Shown: positions 1 through 5,020, counted from the first letter of the stretch. The stretch is 5,020 nt of DNA from Dethiosulfovibrio sp. (GCA_028709985.1 JAQUTB010000165.1:1-5020); one strand, 5' to 3'. Numbers and translations: made by a program. Notes: a model not told the origin generated them from the letters alone.

Positions 1-2
1 TG

Positions 3-107
3 GCCGAGGGAAAAGACGCGGGTGGGAAATGGCTTTCGGGCAAATGCGATTTCTATAGGGATCCATTGGGCTATCTGGAGCCCTTTGACGCAGAAGAGAG
101 GAGGTAA
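3..107 (+). CDS. C-terminal fragment of an unrecognised protein (5' end outside window)
   Basis: An open frame enters from the left edge and ends at TAA 105-107, giving about 34 residues that finish in a charged tail (PFDAEERR). It is rich in Gly, Lys and Asp and has aromatic residues around FYRDPLGYLEP. I do not recognise the family. The stop lies inside the SD region of the next gene (AGGAGG at 99-104), so the two genes are almost certainly co-transcribed and possibly translationally coupled. The start and most of the protein are missing, so no function can be offered. Confidence 0.55.
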   Translation, partial: AEGKDAGGKWLSGKCDFYRDPLGYLEPFDAEERR

Positions 108-109
108 AC

Positions 110-1246
110 GTGATGAGGATACCGGGAAACGAGTCGCTCCTGTCTGGGGTTATTGGTAATTCCTTTGGATCCCAGAGGATGGCCTTGAGGGTTGGAGGAA
201 AGGCCGTCGAGAACTGTGGGGCGCTGAGAACCGCCTCATCCGAGCTTTCTCTGGAGCAAAGCCAGGCGATATCCACGGTGAGGGAGAGTTTCGAGCGGAT
301 AGATAAAGTCATGCAGGGGATGAAGCTTCTCTCTCTAAAGGGGGAGGAGTCGCTCTCCGAGGATGATAGACTTTTGCTCCAGTCCCGTATGGCCGAGTTC
401 CAGTCAGACCTCCATCGAGAGGTCCATTCTGTGGCCCTTAAGCTTGCGGGAAAGACCTACGAGTCCACACTCCCTACCGATGGCGCGAAGAGCATAATGG
501 GAGAGGGGCCCAAGGGAGCCGACGAGGACGGGTTTTACAGCTATTTCCTGGAACTAAGCTCAGACCAGCCCCTAAACCAGGCCAGACTAGGGGGAGACGG
601 CCTGCGGGCCTTCGGTATCAGAAAACTTGACCCTAAGGAAGCTCGGCCGATAAAAAACGGCGCTGCGGTGCATTTTATTGCCCTAGTGGCTACCGGCAAG
701 GGAAATGTCTTGGAGAGCCATACCGATCGGCTTATATCCGCGCTGGCCGAGGCGGGAGAGTCGGGTAAAACGCTGTCTGAGGTCGCAGCCGAGCAGATGT
801 TTGAGCAGGATACTATGATGCTTACCGATCCGGAAAGCTCTGCCAAGATAACGGAGAGGATCGACGCTAACCTTCAAAAACTCGGTGATATGTCCGCTAA
901 ATTCGAGAGGCTTGTGGAGGAGATGAAGGAGTCAAAAACCGCCGGAAAGGGCAAGCGCCTCCCCTTGGACTGCGACATGCTGGACCTTCAGAACAAGATG
1001 AACTCGCCTTTAGGCGAGATGGCTTTCTCCTTCGGTGCTGACCTGTCCGACCTTCGCCTGATCGACTCAGCTGGACCTCTTGGGGAGATATTCGCGGAGG
1101 TGGACTCGTTTTTCAAAGACGAAATCTACTCGGATCTCGGGGTTAAGGACACGTATTTCAGGGATCTGATCTTCAAGATGGATAACTCCTTAACGGCTCA
1201 GACCCTGTTCGATCACGGGAACAGCAAATCAAGGGTCTCGTTGTAG
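110..1246 (+). CDS. Hypothetical protein with flagellin D1-like helical segment
   Basis: This 378-residue protein is soluble, with no signal peptide and no membrane segment visible. AGGAGG at 99-104 lies 5 nt before GTG 110 and 8 nt before ATG 113, so ATG 113 is an equally good or better start. Residues about 45-105 are predicted helical, with a pattern (IDKVMQGMKLLSL, then SEDDRLLLQSRMAEFQSDL) close to the flagellin D1 segment, where an RM/ELA helix is followed by an S-x-EDR-x-x-x-Q loop and helix. The conserved flagellin N- and C-terminal ends are not evident. The middle (about 120-220) is mixed, and about 250-285 is again helical and charged (DANLQKLGDMSAKFERLVEEM). There is one cysteine in the N-terminal part (Cys36) and one near residue 288. 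It is probably co-transcribed with the upstream fragment, and a hairpin follows the stop. It could be a flagellum-associated or divergent filament protein, but the resemblance was judged by eye and is weak. Confidence 0.8.
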   Translation: MMRIPGNESLLSGVIGNSFGSQRMALRVGGKAVENCGALRTASSELSLEQSQAISTVRESFERIDKVMQGMKLLSLKGEESLSEDDRLLLQSRMAEFQSDLHREVHSVALKLAGKTYESTLPTDGAKSIMGEGPKGADEDGFYSYFLELSSDQPLNQARLGGDGLRAFGIRKLDPKEARPIKNGAAVHFIALVATGKGNVLESHTDRLISALAEAGESGKTLSEVAAEQMFEQDTMMLTDPESSAKITERIDANLQKLGDMSAKFERLVEEMKESKTAGKGKRLPLDCDMLDLQNKMNSPLGEMAFSFGADLSDLRLIDSAGPLGEIFAEVDSFFKDEIYSDLGVKDTYFRDLIFKMDNSLTAQTLFDHGNSKSRVSL

Positions 1247-1253
1247 CTCCCAC

Positions 1254-1325
1254 CTGTCCTTTTTGAGGCTATCGATGTAATATTGTCGATAGCCTTTATC
1301 AATTGGGAAGAGGGGATTTATCTTG
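1254..1325 (+). repeat. Intergenic hairpin repeat, copy 1 (leader of the EFR1-type gene)
   Basis: Positions 1254-1283 match 4020-4049 at 29 of 30 bases (A1271 here is G4037 there). The similarity resumes at TGTCGATAG (1284-1292, against 4064-4072), and again through the G-rich SD and the TCTTGG context of the TTG start. In this copy the arms AGGCTATCGA (1266-1275) and TCGATAGCCT (1286-1295) form a perfect 10-bp stem around a 10-nt loop. The repeat begins 8 bp after the stop of the upstream gene and ends at the start codon of the downstream one. It may be a palindromic interspersed element or a regulatory leader. Confidence 0.8.
1265..1299 (+). terminator. Possible terminator or leader hairpin
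   Basis: The stem AGGCTATCGA/TCGATAGCCT is perfect over 10 bp and can be extended by a G-T pair. It lies about 20 bp past the stop of the 110-1246 gene. The tract after it is only TTTAT, so termination would be weak. The run of five T lies before the stem, not after it. Because the same hairpin recurs before another gene, a leader or regulatory role is as likely as termination. Confidence 0.4.
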
Positions 1326-2114
1326 GAAAACATGAAGCTCGTGGCGGTGGGATATTCTCCCACAGGGACGACGTTAAAGGTCCTTGGGGGAATTCGTTTG
1401 GGATGGGGAGAGCCCAGCGAGATGTTGAACGTCACCGCTCCCTCCGACAGAACGAATGAACCTATCGCAGGGGATATAGTCGTCGTAGGAGTGCCGGTAT
1501 ACTCCGGTCGAATCCCCAAGGAGGTCAGATCCTTTCTTGAGACCTTGAAAGGGGACGGACGGCCCGCCGTAGCCGTGGTTGTCTACGGAAACAGGCATTA
1601 TGACGACGCCCTGCTGGAGCTGGGGAACACCCTTCGTGGCTCGGGGTTTAAGGTCGTGGCCGGTGGCGCTTTTATCGGGGAACACTCCTTCGCCACGGAG
1701 GAATACCCCACCGCCATGGGACGGCCGGACCAGGACGATATGGCTCAGGCCCAGTCCTTCGGAAGGGCTATCAGAGAGCTCTGCCTTGGAGGCCTGGACG
1801 ACATGGCGGAAGTGGAGCTTCCTGGCAAGGAGCCCTACAAAGAGCCGTCGGTTATGCCCGAGGGTTCACCGGAGACGATCGTGGAGAAGTGTACCCTCTG
1901 CGGCAAATGCGCCTCTTTGTGTCCAGTTGGGGCCATAGATCTCCTCGATCCGTCCCTCACCGACGGAGTCGCCTGCACCTTCTGCTGTGCCTGCGTCAAG
2001 GGCTGTCCCACCGGCGCCAGGGTCCTGACCCTTGAACCGGTGGCGTCGGTGGGCAAAAGGCTATGGGATAACTTCTCCGCCAGAAGGGAGCCGGAGGTCT
2101 TTATACCTGTATAG
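1323..2114 (+). CDS. EFR1-type flavodoxin-like protein with two [4Fe-4S] clusters
   Basis: The protein has 263 residues. The N-terminal flavodoxin-like half has a phosphate-binding loop YSPTGTT (11-17), then GVPVYSGRIP (56-65) and VVVYGNRHYDDALLEL (85-100), typical of FMN-binding flavodoxin folds. The C-terminal part carries two complete 2[4Fe-4S] ferredoxin motifs: Cys190-x2-Cys193-x2-Cys196-x3-Cys200-Pro, and Cys218-x2-Cys221-x2-Cys224-x3-Cys228-Pro, with an extra Cys222 inside the second. This architecture matches the EFR1 family of anaerobes, presumed cytoplasmic electron carriers or small oxidoreductases whose partners are mostly unknown. TTG 1323 is preferred because AGGGGA (1311-1316) lies 6 nt upstream, whereas ATG 1332 would be 15 nt away. 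Transcription may start upstream through the hairpin repeat. No clear terminator follows, so some read-through into the rhodanese gene is possible. Confidence 0.9.
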   Translation: MENMKLVAVGYSPTGTTLKVLGGIRLGWGEPSEMLNVTAPSDRTNEPIAGDIVVVGVPVYSGRIPKEVRSFLETLKGDGRPAVAVVVYGNRHYDDALLELGNTLRGSGFKVVAGGAFIGEHSFATEEYPTAMGRPDQDDMAQAQSFGRAIRELCLGGLDDMAEVELPGKEPYKEPSVMPEGSPETIVEKCTLCGKCASLCPVGAIDLLDPSLTDGVACTFCCACVKGCPTGARVLTLEPVASVGKRLWDNFSARREPEVFIPV

Positions 2115-2118
2115 GGGC

Positions 2119-2147
2119 TGTACGCTCTCCGGTCTTATAGGTATAAT
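2119..2147 (+). promoter_or_regulatory. Candidate sigma-70-type promoter for the rhodanese gene
   Basis: A perfect TATAAT occurs at 2142-2147. At a 17-bp spacing the -35 position reads TGTACG (2119-2124), which matches TTGACA at only three of six bases. The position, between two genes and 39 bp before the ATG, suits a promoter. Transcription would begin near 2154, inside the following dyad. Confidence 0.45.
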
Positions 2148-2182
2148 CTCTATTCTAAAACATAATTTATTTAGGATAGGGA
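2147..2182 (+). promoter_or_regulatory. Imperfect dyad overlapping transcription start and SD
   Basis: The arms 2147-2159 (TCTCTATTCTAAA) and 2170-2182 (TTTAGGATAGGGA) pair over 13 positions, with two G-T pairs, around a 10-nt A/T-rich loop. The right arm contains the purine-rich SD region of the next gene, and the left arm abuts the candidate -10. It could be an operator dyad, or, in transcripts reading in from upstream, an SD-masking hairpin. There is no T tract after it, so it is not a good terminator. Confidence 0.4.
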
Positions 2183-2185
2183 GAG

Positions 2186-3556
2186 ATGATGCTTATGGGT
2201 TTCAGAGCGATAGTAGGGCTTGTCCTTTTGATGACGCCGCTTTTGTCCCACTCGGTGGCTTTCTCGGAGGAGATAGACACGAATCGGTTGGAGGAATTTA
2301 TCGGTGGGGGAAACTGTGTGCTAGTCGACACCAGAGACAGCGATGCCTTTAACGGCTGGAGGCTGGGCGATGTCTCCAGAGGAGGCCATATCGCCGGTGC
2401 GGTCAATTTTTCCTCTTCCTGGCTCGATATTGACAGCAAGGACGGAGAAGAGGTTTTAAAGCAGGCTCTGTCGGACAAGGGGATCGCAAAGGACAAAAAG
2501 GTTGTGTTGTACGATATAAACGGTCGTGACGCCGCCAAGGTTAAGGGATGGCTTGAAGGCAGAGGTTTTAGCGATATATTAACCTACGATGCTAAAAAAT
2601 GGATCAACGATCCTGATCGTCCTGTGGATAGTCTGCCTGGCTACAGTCTCTTGATACCTGCTGAGGTGCTGAAGGACCTTGTGGACGGCAAGAGGCCGGA
2701 GACCTTCGAAAACGCCGGAAAGGTCATAATACTGGAGGCCAGTTGGGGGGAGGAAAAGAACTCTTACGCCAAGGGCCATATACCTGGTGCAGTTCACGTC
2801 GACACCGACTGGGTGGAACCTCCGGTAGAACGACTCTTGAAAGGCGAGGATAAACCTGTGACCATGTGGATCTTGGCCTCCGACGATAAGCTGATAGACC
2901 TGGCCAAGAGACTTGGCGTTTCCGCGAGCGATACCGTCGTCGTTACCGGTGAAAACCAGATGGCGGCCTACAGGGTGGCATTTGTCATGGAGTATCTGGG
3001 AGTCGAAGACGTCAGGGTCCTCAACGGTGGCATAGGTAGCTGGGTACGTGGGGGATACTCGCTGGACACCGATAGCGTTAAGGCCGAGCCCATCGACGAC
3101 TTCGGCAGAACATCCCCTGGCAGGCCTGAAATATTGGACTCTCTTGACCAGACCAGGGAGAGACTTGCTAGCGACGATAGTTTTGTGTTGGTGGACATAA
3201 GGACCTGGGATGAGCATATCGGTGAGGCCTCGGGATACTCCTACCACCACAGAAAGGGACGTATTCCAGGCTCCGTCTTTGCCTACGCAGGCAAGACCGA
3301 CTCCAACTCTCTGGATTACTATCGCAACCTGGACGGAACCATGAGAGAGCCTAGAGATATTCTTTCCATGTGGGAGAGCTGCGGCATCGATACGTCAAAG
3401 CATCTATCGTTTATGTGCGGTAGCGGCTGGCGGGCTGCGGAGGTCTGGTTCTACGCTAGGGCCATGGGCCTTGATGATACCTCTATGTTCAGCGACGGTT
3501 GGATAGGATGGAGCAACGAAGGATATCCCTTCGAAACAGGGGAGCCGGTAAGATAG
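2186..3556 (+). CDS. Exported triple-rhodanese sulfurtransferase
   Basis: The protein has 456 residues. A signal peptide is visible: basic Arg7 is followed by a hydrophobic stretch to about residue 20, with probable cleavage after Ser-Val-Ala25, so it acts outside the cytoplasmic membrane. Three rhodanese domains follow. Domain 1 (about 32-145) has the substrate-entry motif GGHIAGAVNF, but the catalytic loop reads YDINGR, with Asp110 in place of Cys. Domain 2 (about 175-295) has KGHIPGAVHVD, but its loop reads TGENQM (254-259), again without Cys. Domain 3 (about 315-450) has KGRIPGSVF and an intact loop, Cys411-Gly-Ser-Gly-Trp-Arg416, expected to form a persulfide. The likely activity is sulfur transfer from thiosulfate or polysulfide; the true donor is unknown. 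Tandem ATGs at 2186, 2189 and 2195 leave the exact start open, but all give the same mature protein. A terminator follows 11 bp after the stop, so it ends a transcript. Confidence 0.92.
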   Translation: MMLMGFRAIVGLVLLMTPLLSHSVAFSEEIDTNRLEEFIGGGNCVLVDTRDSDAFNGWRLGDVSRGGHIAGAVNFSSSWLDIDSKDGEEVLKQALSDKGIAKDKKVVLYDINGRDAAKVKGWLEGRGFSDILTYDAKKWINDPDRPVDSLPGYSLLIPAEVLKDLVDGKRPETFENAGKVIILEASWGEEKNSYAKGHIPGAVHVDTDWVEPPVERLLKGEDKPVTMWILASDDKLIDLAKRLGVSASDTVVVTGENQMAAYRVAFVMEYLGVEDVRVLNGGIGSWVRGGYSLDTDSVKAEPIDDFGRTSPGRPEILDSLDQTRERLASDDSFVLVDIRTWDEHIGEASGYSYHHRKGRIPGSVFAYAGKTDSNSLDYYRNLDGTMREPRDILSMWESCGIDTSKHLSFMCGSGWRAAEVWFYARAMGLDDTSMFSDGWIGWSNEGYPFETGEPVR

Positions 3557-3566
3557 GCGCTTCGAT

Positions 3567-3602
3567 AAAAAGGCCCGGGAAAGTCTCTCCCAGGGCCTTT
3601 TT
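3567..3602 (+). terminator. Rho-independent terminator after the rhodanese gene
   Basis: The arms AAAAAGGCCC (3567-3576) and GGGCCTTTTT (3593-3602) pair perfectly. They are extended inward by GGGA (3577-3580) with TCCC (3588-3591), leaving one bulged A at 3592 and a 7-nt loop. A T-rich tail runs on to about 3612. The A tract on the 5' side makes it potentially bidirectional. This isolates the rhodanese gene from the genes downstream. Confidence 0.92.
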
Positions 3603-3687
3603 CCTCTTTTTTGTGTTTATTGTGCAGGTTTCTCTTCTGGCCCTCTGCCCCGTTATCCGTTGGCTCTGCGAGGAGAGAGCGGGGGTC

Positions 3688-4002
3688 ATGAAGCACGTAT
3701 ACTACAGGTCCGTTCAGCTACGCTACGGCATCATGTCCGACGGCAATATGACGTTACTTTCTGTGGTCGCCTTGCTTTCCGCTATGGCTCTGATTTACAT
3801 CGCCTTTATCCGGCGAGACAGATTGAGCCGAATTTGCCTTGCGGAGATTCTGTGGGGGGCCTTCCTCGGCCTGTTCCTAGCCTCTGTCACGGCAATGAGA
3901 TGGTCGACAGATCACGTCGCCTATCGCTATGTCGTTATGACGGCCTTTTGGCCATGGATTATCCAACTTGCCCCACTCTTAACCTGTCGCAGGAAGGCCT
4001 AA
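3688..4002 (+). CDS. Small membrane protein, three predicted helices, function unknown
   Basis: The protein has 104 residues. The likely membrane segments are at about 21-41 (TLLSVVALLSAMALIYIAFI), 50-70 (EILWGAFLGLFLASVTAM core) and 81-99 (ending in WPWIIQLAPLL). The basic stretch RRDRLSR between helices 1 and 2 suggests a cytoplasmic loop there. ATG 3688 is chosen because AGGAGA (3671-3676) lies 11 nt upstream. The frame stays open back to 3499, but that would run through the terminator and the end of the rhodanese gene. ATG 3733 is an alternative start without an evident SD. I do not recognise the family. The gene stands between a strong terminator and the second intergenic repeat, so it may be a single-gene unit. 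I found no convincing promoter. Confidence 0.6.
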   Translation: MKHVYYRSVQLRYGIMSDGNMTLLSVVALLSAMALIYIAFIRRDRLSRICLAEILWGAFLGLFLASVTAMRWSTDHVAYRYVVMTAFWPWIIQLAPLLTCRRKA

Positions 4003-4019
4003 AGCATAGGAACTCTGGT

Positions 4020-4088
4020 CTGTCCTTTTTGAGGCTGTCGATGTAATATCGTTAGGTAACCTTTGTCGATAGTGAGGAGGGGATCTTG
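4020..4088 (+). repeat. Intergenic hairpin repeat, copy 2 (leader of the HepT-like gene)
   Basis: This copy is 29/30 identical to 1254-1283 over 4020-4049. It then carries a 14-nt insertion (4050-4063) containing a small GTTAGGTAAC dyad, before rejoining the repeat at TGTCGATAG (4064-4072). The longer arm GCTGTCGA (4034-4041) still pairs with TCGATAGT (4066-4073) through two G-T pairs, so the stem is weakened but kept. The SD (AGGAGGGGA) and the TCTTGG start context are also shared with copy 1. It starts 18 bp after the stop of the membrane protein gene. Confidence 0.8.
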
Positions 4089-4502
4089 GCCATGGACTTT
4101 GACCAATTTAAAAAGGCCATAAGACGATTTGAGGAGATGCTCAACGCATATAAGGACGATACCGCCGACCGTAGCGATCTGGAGAGAGAGGCTATCCAGG
4201 ATTCTTTGGTTAAGCGGTTTGAGTATTCTCTGGAGGTTGCCTGGAAAAGCTGTAAGCGCTATCTTCACGAAGAGGGCTTTGCTGAGGCCGCAAGCGGAAG
4301 CCCAAAGTCGATTATCCGCCTCGCTGGAGAGGCCAGTATTGTTGGGTCGGTGGAAAACTGGGTTCGCTATATCAACGCTCGTCAGAGCACGTCCCACGAC
4401 TACTCTGCGGAAAAGGCCGATCAGGTGTTGGCGGTCGTCGACGACTTCTACAGAGACGTTGTCGAGCTTTATCAGGCCCTGAGCGGAGATAGATGGGCAT
4501 GA
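4086..4502 (+). CDS. hepT: HepT-like HEPN protein, HI0074-type (putative toxin / NTase partner)
   Basis: The 138-residue all-helical protein matches the HI0074-type 'nucleotidyltransferase substrate-binding' family, a HEPN-fold group. Features seen are the N-terminal FDQFKKAIRRFEEML helix, the FEYSLEVAWKSCKRYL helix, and SPKSIIRLA. The sequence NARQSTSHDYS supplies Arg99-x4-His104-x-Tyr106. In characterised HepT toxins Rx4H is the RNase motif, and the tyrosine of HxY is the residue AMPylated by MntA. Whether this HI0074-type member is an active RNase is inference. TTG 4086 lies 5 nt after AGGAGG (4075-4080); ATG 4092 is an alternative, 9 nt after the overlapping GAGGGG. The TTG is preferred because the same TCTTGG context serves the gene behind repeat copy 1. 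The downstream nucleotidyltransferase overlaps its end, which indicates one operon. Confidence 0.88.
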   Translation: MAMDFDQFKKAIRRFEEMLNAYKDDTADRSDLEREAIQDSLVKRFEYSLEVAWKSCKRYLHEEGFAEAASGSPKSIIRLAGEASIVGSVENWVRYINARQSTSHDYSAEKADQVLAVVDDFYRDVVELYQALSGDRWA

Positions 4503-4828
4503 ATAACGGTGAGCTGCGGGATATCGACATAACCTCCTCCCAGAGAGAGGAGATAGTTAGGCTGTTGGGCCGGTATCTTCCAAACACCGAGGTCTGGGTT
4601 TATGGCTCCAGGGTAAGTTTCACGGCGAGGCCTTATTCCGATCTTGATATGGTGGTTTTTGCCTCTGAGGAGCAGGTCAATTCGGTGTTTGAGCTTAAAG
4701 AGGCCTTTGAGGAGAGCTCCTTGCCCTTCAGAGTGGACCTGTTCGTTTGGGATAATCTGCCCGAGCGGTTTCACGACAACATAAAAAAGAACTATGTGGT
4801 CCTGCAAAAAAGCGGCTTTTCCTCTTGA
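4493..4828 (+). CDS. mntA: MntA-like minimal nucleotidyltransferase (putative antitoxin)
   Basis: The protein has 111 residues, a usual length for minimal nucleotidyltransferases. The core VWVYGSRVSFTARPYSDLDM gives Gly38-Ser39-x10-Asp50-Leu-Asp52, the signature GSx10DxD. Asp82 in FRVDLFVWD is the expected third metal-binding acidic residue, so all catalytic residues appear intact. In studied pairs MntA silences HepT by AMPylating its tyrosine; that role here is inferred from the partner gene. ATG 4493 lies 4 nt after GGAG (4485-4488). ATG 4499, 10 nt after it, forms an ATGA overlap with the stop of the upstream gene and is equally plausible. Either start indicates translational coupling. No terminator with a usable loop follows. 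Confidence 0.9.
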   Translation: MGMNNGELRDIDITSSQREEIVRLLGRYLPNTEVWVYGSRVSFTARPYSDLDMVVFASEEQVNSVFELKEAFEESSLPFRVDLFVWDNLPERFHDNIKKNYVVLQKSGFSS

Positions 4829-4854
4829 TCCGTGGGGCTATGGGAGGGGATAAC

Positions 4855-5020
4855 ATGGTACGGAAAGCAGCAGCGAAGATGTGAACTTTTGTCGCCCTGT
4901 GTGCCTTGGTGGTCGCCCTTGCCGTCGGTCCCTCCGAGGCCAAGGTTTCCAAAGCTGCCATGGAGAGAGCGTGGGAGCGGCTGTCCGAGACCACCGGATT
5001 TAGTGCTTCGTTACATCTGG
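4855..5020 (+). pseudogene. Start of an exported protein gene with in-frame TGA in the signal peptide (partial)
   Basis: A strong SD (GGGAGGGG, 4842-4849) lies 5 nt before ATG 4855. The frame reads MVRKAAAKM, then TGA at 4882-4884, and then continues open to the window edge as TFVALCALVVALAVG followed by PSEA and a charged, helix-like mature start (KAAMERAWERLSE). Read through, this is a textbook signal peptide: basic n-region, hydrophobic core, and cleavage after Ser-Glu-Ala29. The stop therefore falls exactly at the n-/h-region boundary. A TGG (Trp) or CGA (Arg) codon changed to TGA would explain it, as would a sequencing error. The mature protein is cut by the window, so its family is unknown. 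It follows the nucleotidyltransferase gene by 26 bp and may be in the same transcript. Confidence 0.55.

Noticed and set aside
1579..1938. Alternative + frame inside the EFR1-type gene
   Set aside because: The product is Arg/Trp/Pro-rich shadow sequence, whereas the main frame holds two perfect ferredoxin motifs.
2101..2146. TTATACCT/AGGTATAA inverted repeat spanning the end of the EFR1-type gene
   Set aside because: The 8-bp arms are 30 bp apart, A/T-rich, and partly coincide with the stop region and the -10 box. There is no T tract, so neither a terminator nor an operator is supported.
2579..3250. Long minus-strand open frame (223 codons)
   Set aside because: It lies wholly inside the rhodanese gene, and its translation shows no domain. 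It lacks an SD and mirrors the codon bias of the + strand gene.
3499..3687. Upstream extension of the small membrane protein, including an FFLFFVFIVQVSLLAL stretch
   Set aside because: The extension overlaps the rhodanese gene and the terminator. Its hydrophobic run comes from the T-rich terminator tail, and there is no SD at 3499 or at GTG 3622.
4805..4823. Possible terminator at the end of the nucleotidyltransferase gene (AAAAGC and GCTTTT)
   Set aside because: The arms are separated by a single base, so no hairpin loop can form, and the site lies within the coding sequence.
4882..4884. TGA read as selenocysteine
   Set aside because: It lies in a signal peptide before the cleavage site, so it would not be in the mature protein. 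I see no convincing SECIS-like hairpin just downstream, only a GTCGCCC direct repeat.
4881..5003. GTG-started frame over the broken signal peptide region
   Set aside because: It gives a Cys/Arg-rich peptide that ends at TAG within about 40 codons, with no SD at a proper distance. The signal-peptide frame is far more protein-like.

Overview
The window reads as bacterial chromosome of moderate GC content, a little over half by eye. Genes are densely packed and mostly on the + strand, with strong purine-rich Shine-Dalgarno (SD) sequences and frequent GTG/TTG starts. A flavodoxin-type protein with two [4Fe-4S] clusters and an exported multi-domain rhodanese point to an anaerobe with sulfur or low-potential redox metabolism. 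The overall style would suit a Synergistota member such as Dethiosulfovibrio, but that is inference; no marker gene here proves it.

Layout. At 3-107 is the C-terminal tail of an unrecognised gene. It is followed after 2-5 bp by a 378-aa protein (110-1246) whose N-terminal part resembles the flagellin D1 helical region but which I cannot assign to a family. A hairpin-containing intergenic repeat (copy 1, 1254-1325) leads into an EFR1-type flavodoxin/ferredoxin fusion (1323-2114). A candidate promoter and an imperfect dyad then precede a secreted protein with three rhodanese domains, of which only the last keeps the catalytic cysteine (2186-3556). A strong rho-independent terminator (3567-3602) closes that unit.

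The second half holds a 104-aa three-helix membrane protein (3688-4002) and a second copy of the intergenic repeat (4020-4088). Copy 2 runs directly into a HepT/MntA-type HEPN-nucleotidyltransferase pair (4086-4502 and 4493-4828) with overlapping reading frames. The pair carries an intact Rx4HxY motif and an intact GSx10DxD motif, so it is a plausible type VII toxin-antitoxin module. The window ends in the start of a probable exported protein (4855 onward) whose signal peptide is interrupted by an in-frame TGA.

The most unusual structure is the repeat. A 30-bp block matching at 29 of 30 positions, with a TCGATAG hairpin arm, an SD sequence and a TTG start in the same context, sits ahead of two unrelated genes 2.7 kb apart. 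The second copy has a 14-nt insertion in the loop, yet its stem is kept by G-U pairing. This looks like a recurrent leader or palindromic interspersed element rather than chance. No gene-free stretch exceeds 300 bp; the longest, 3557-3687, holds the terminator and nothing else I can support.
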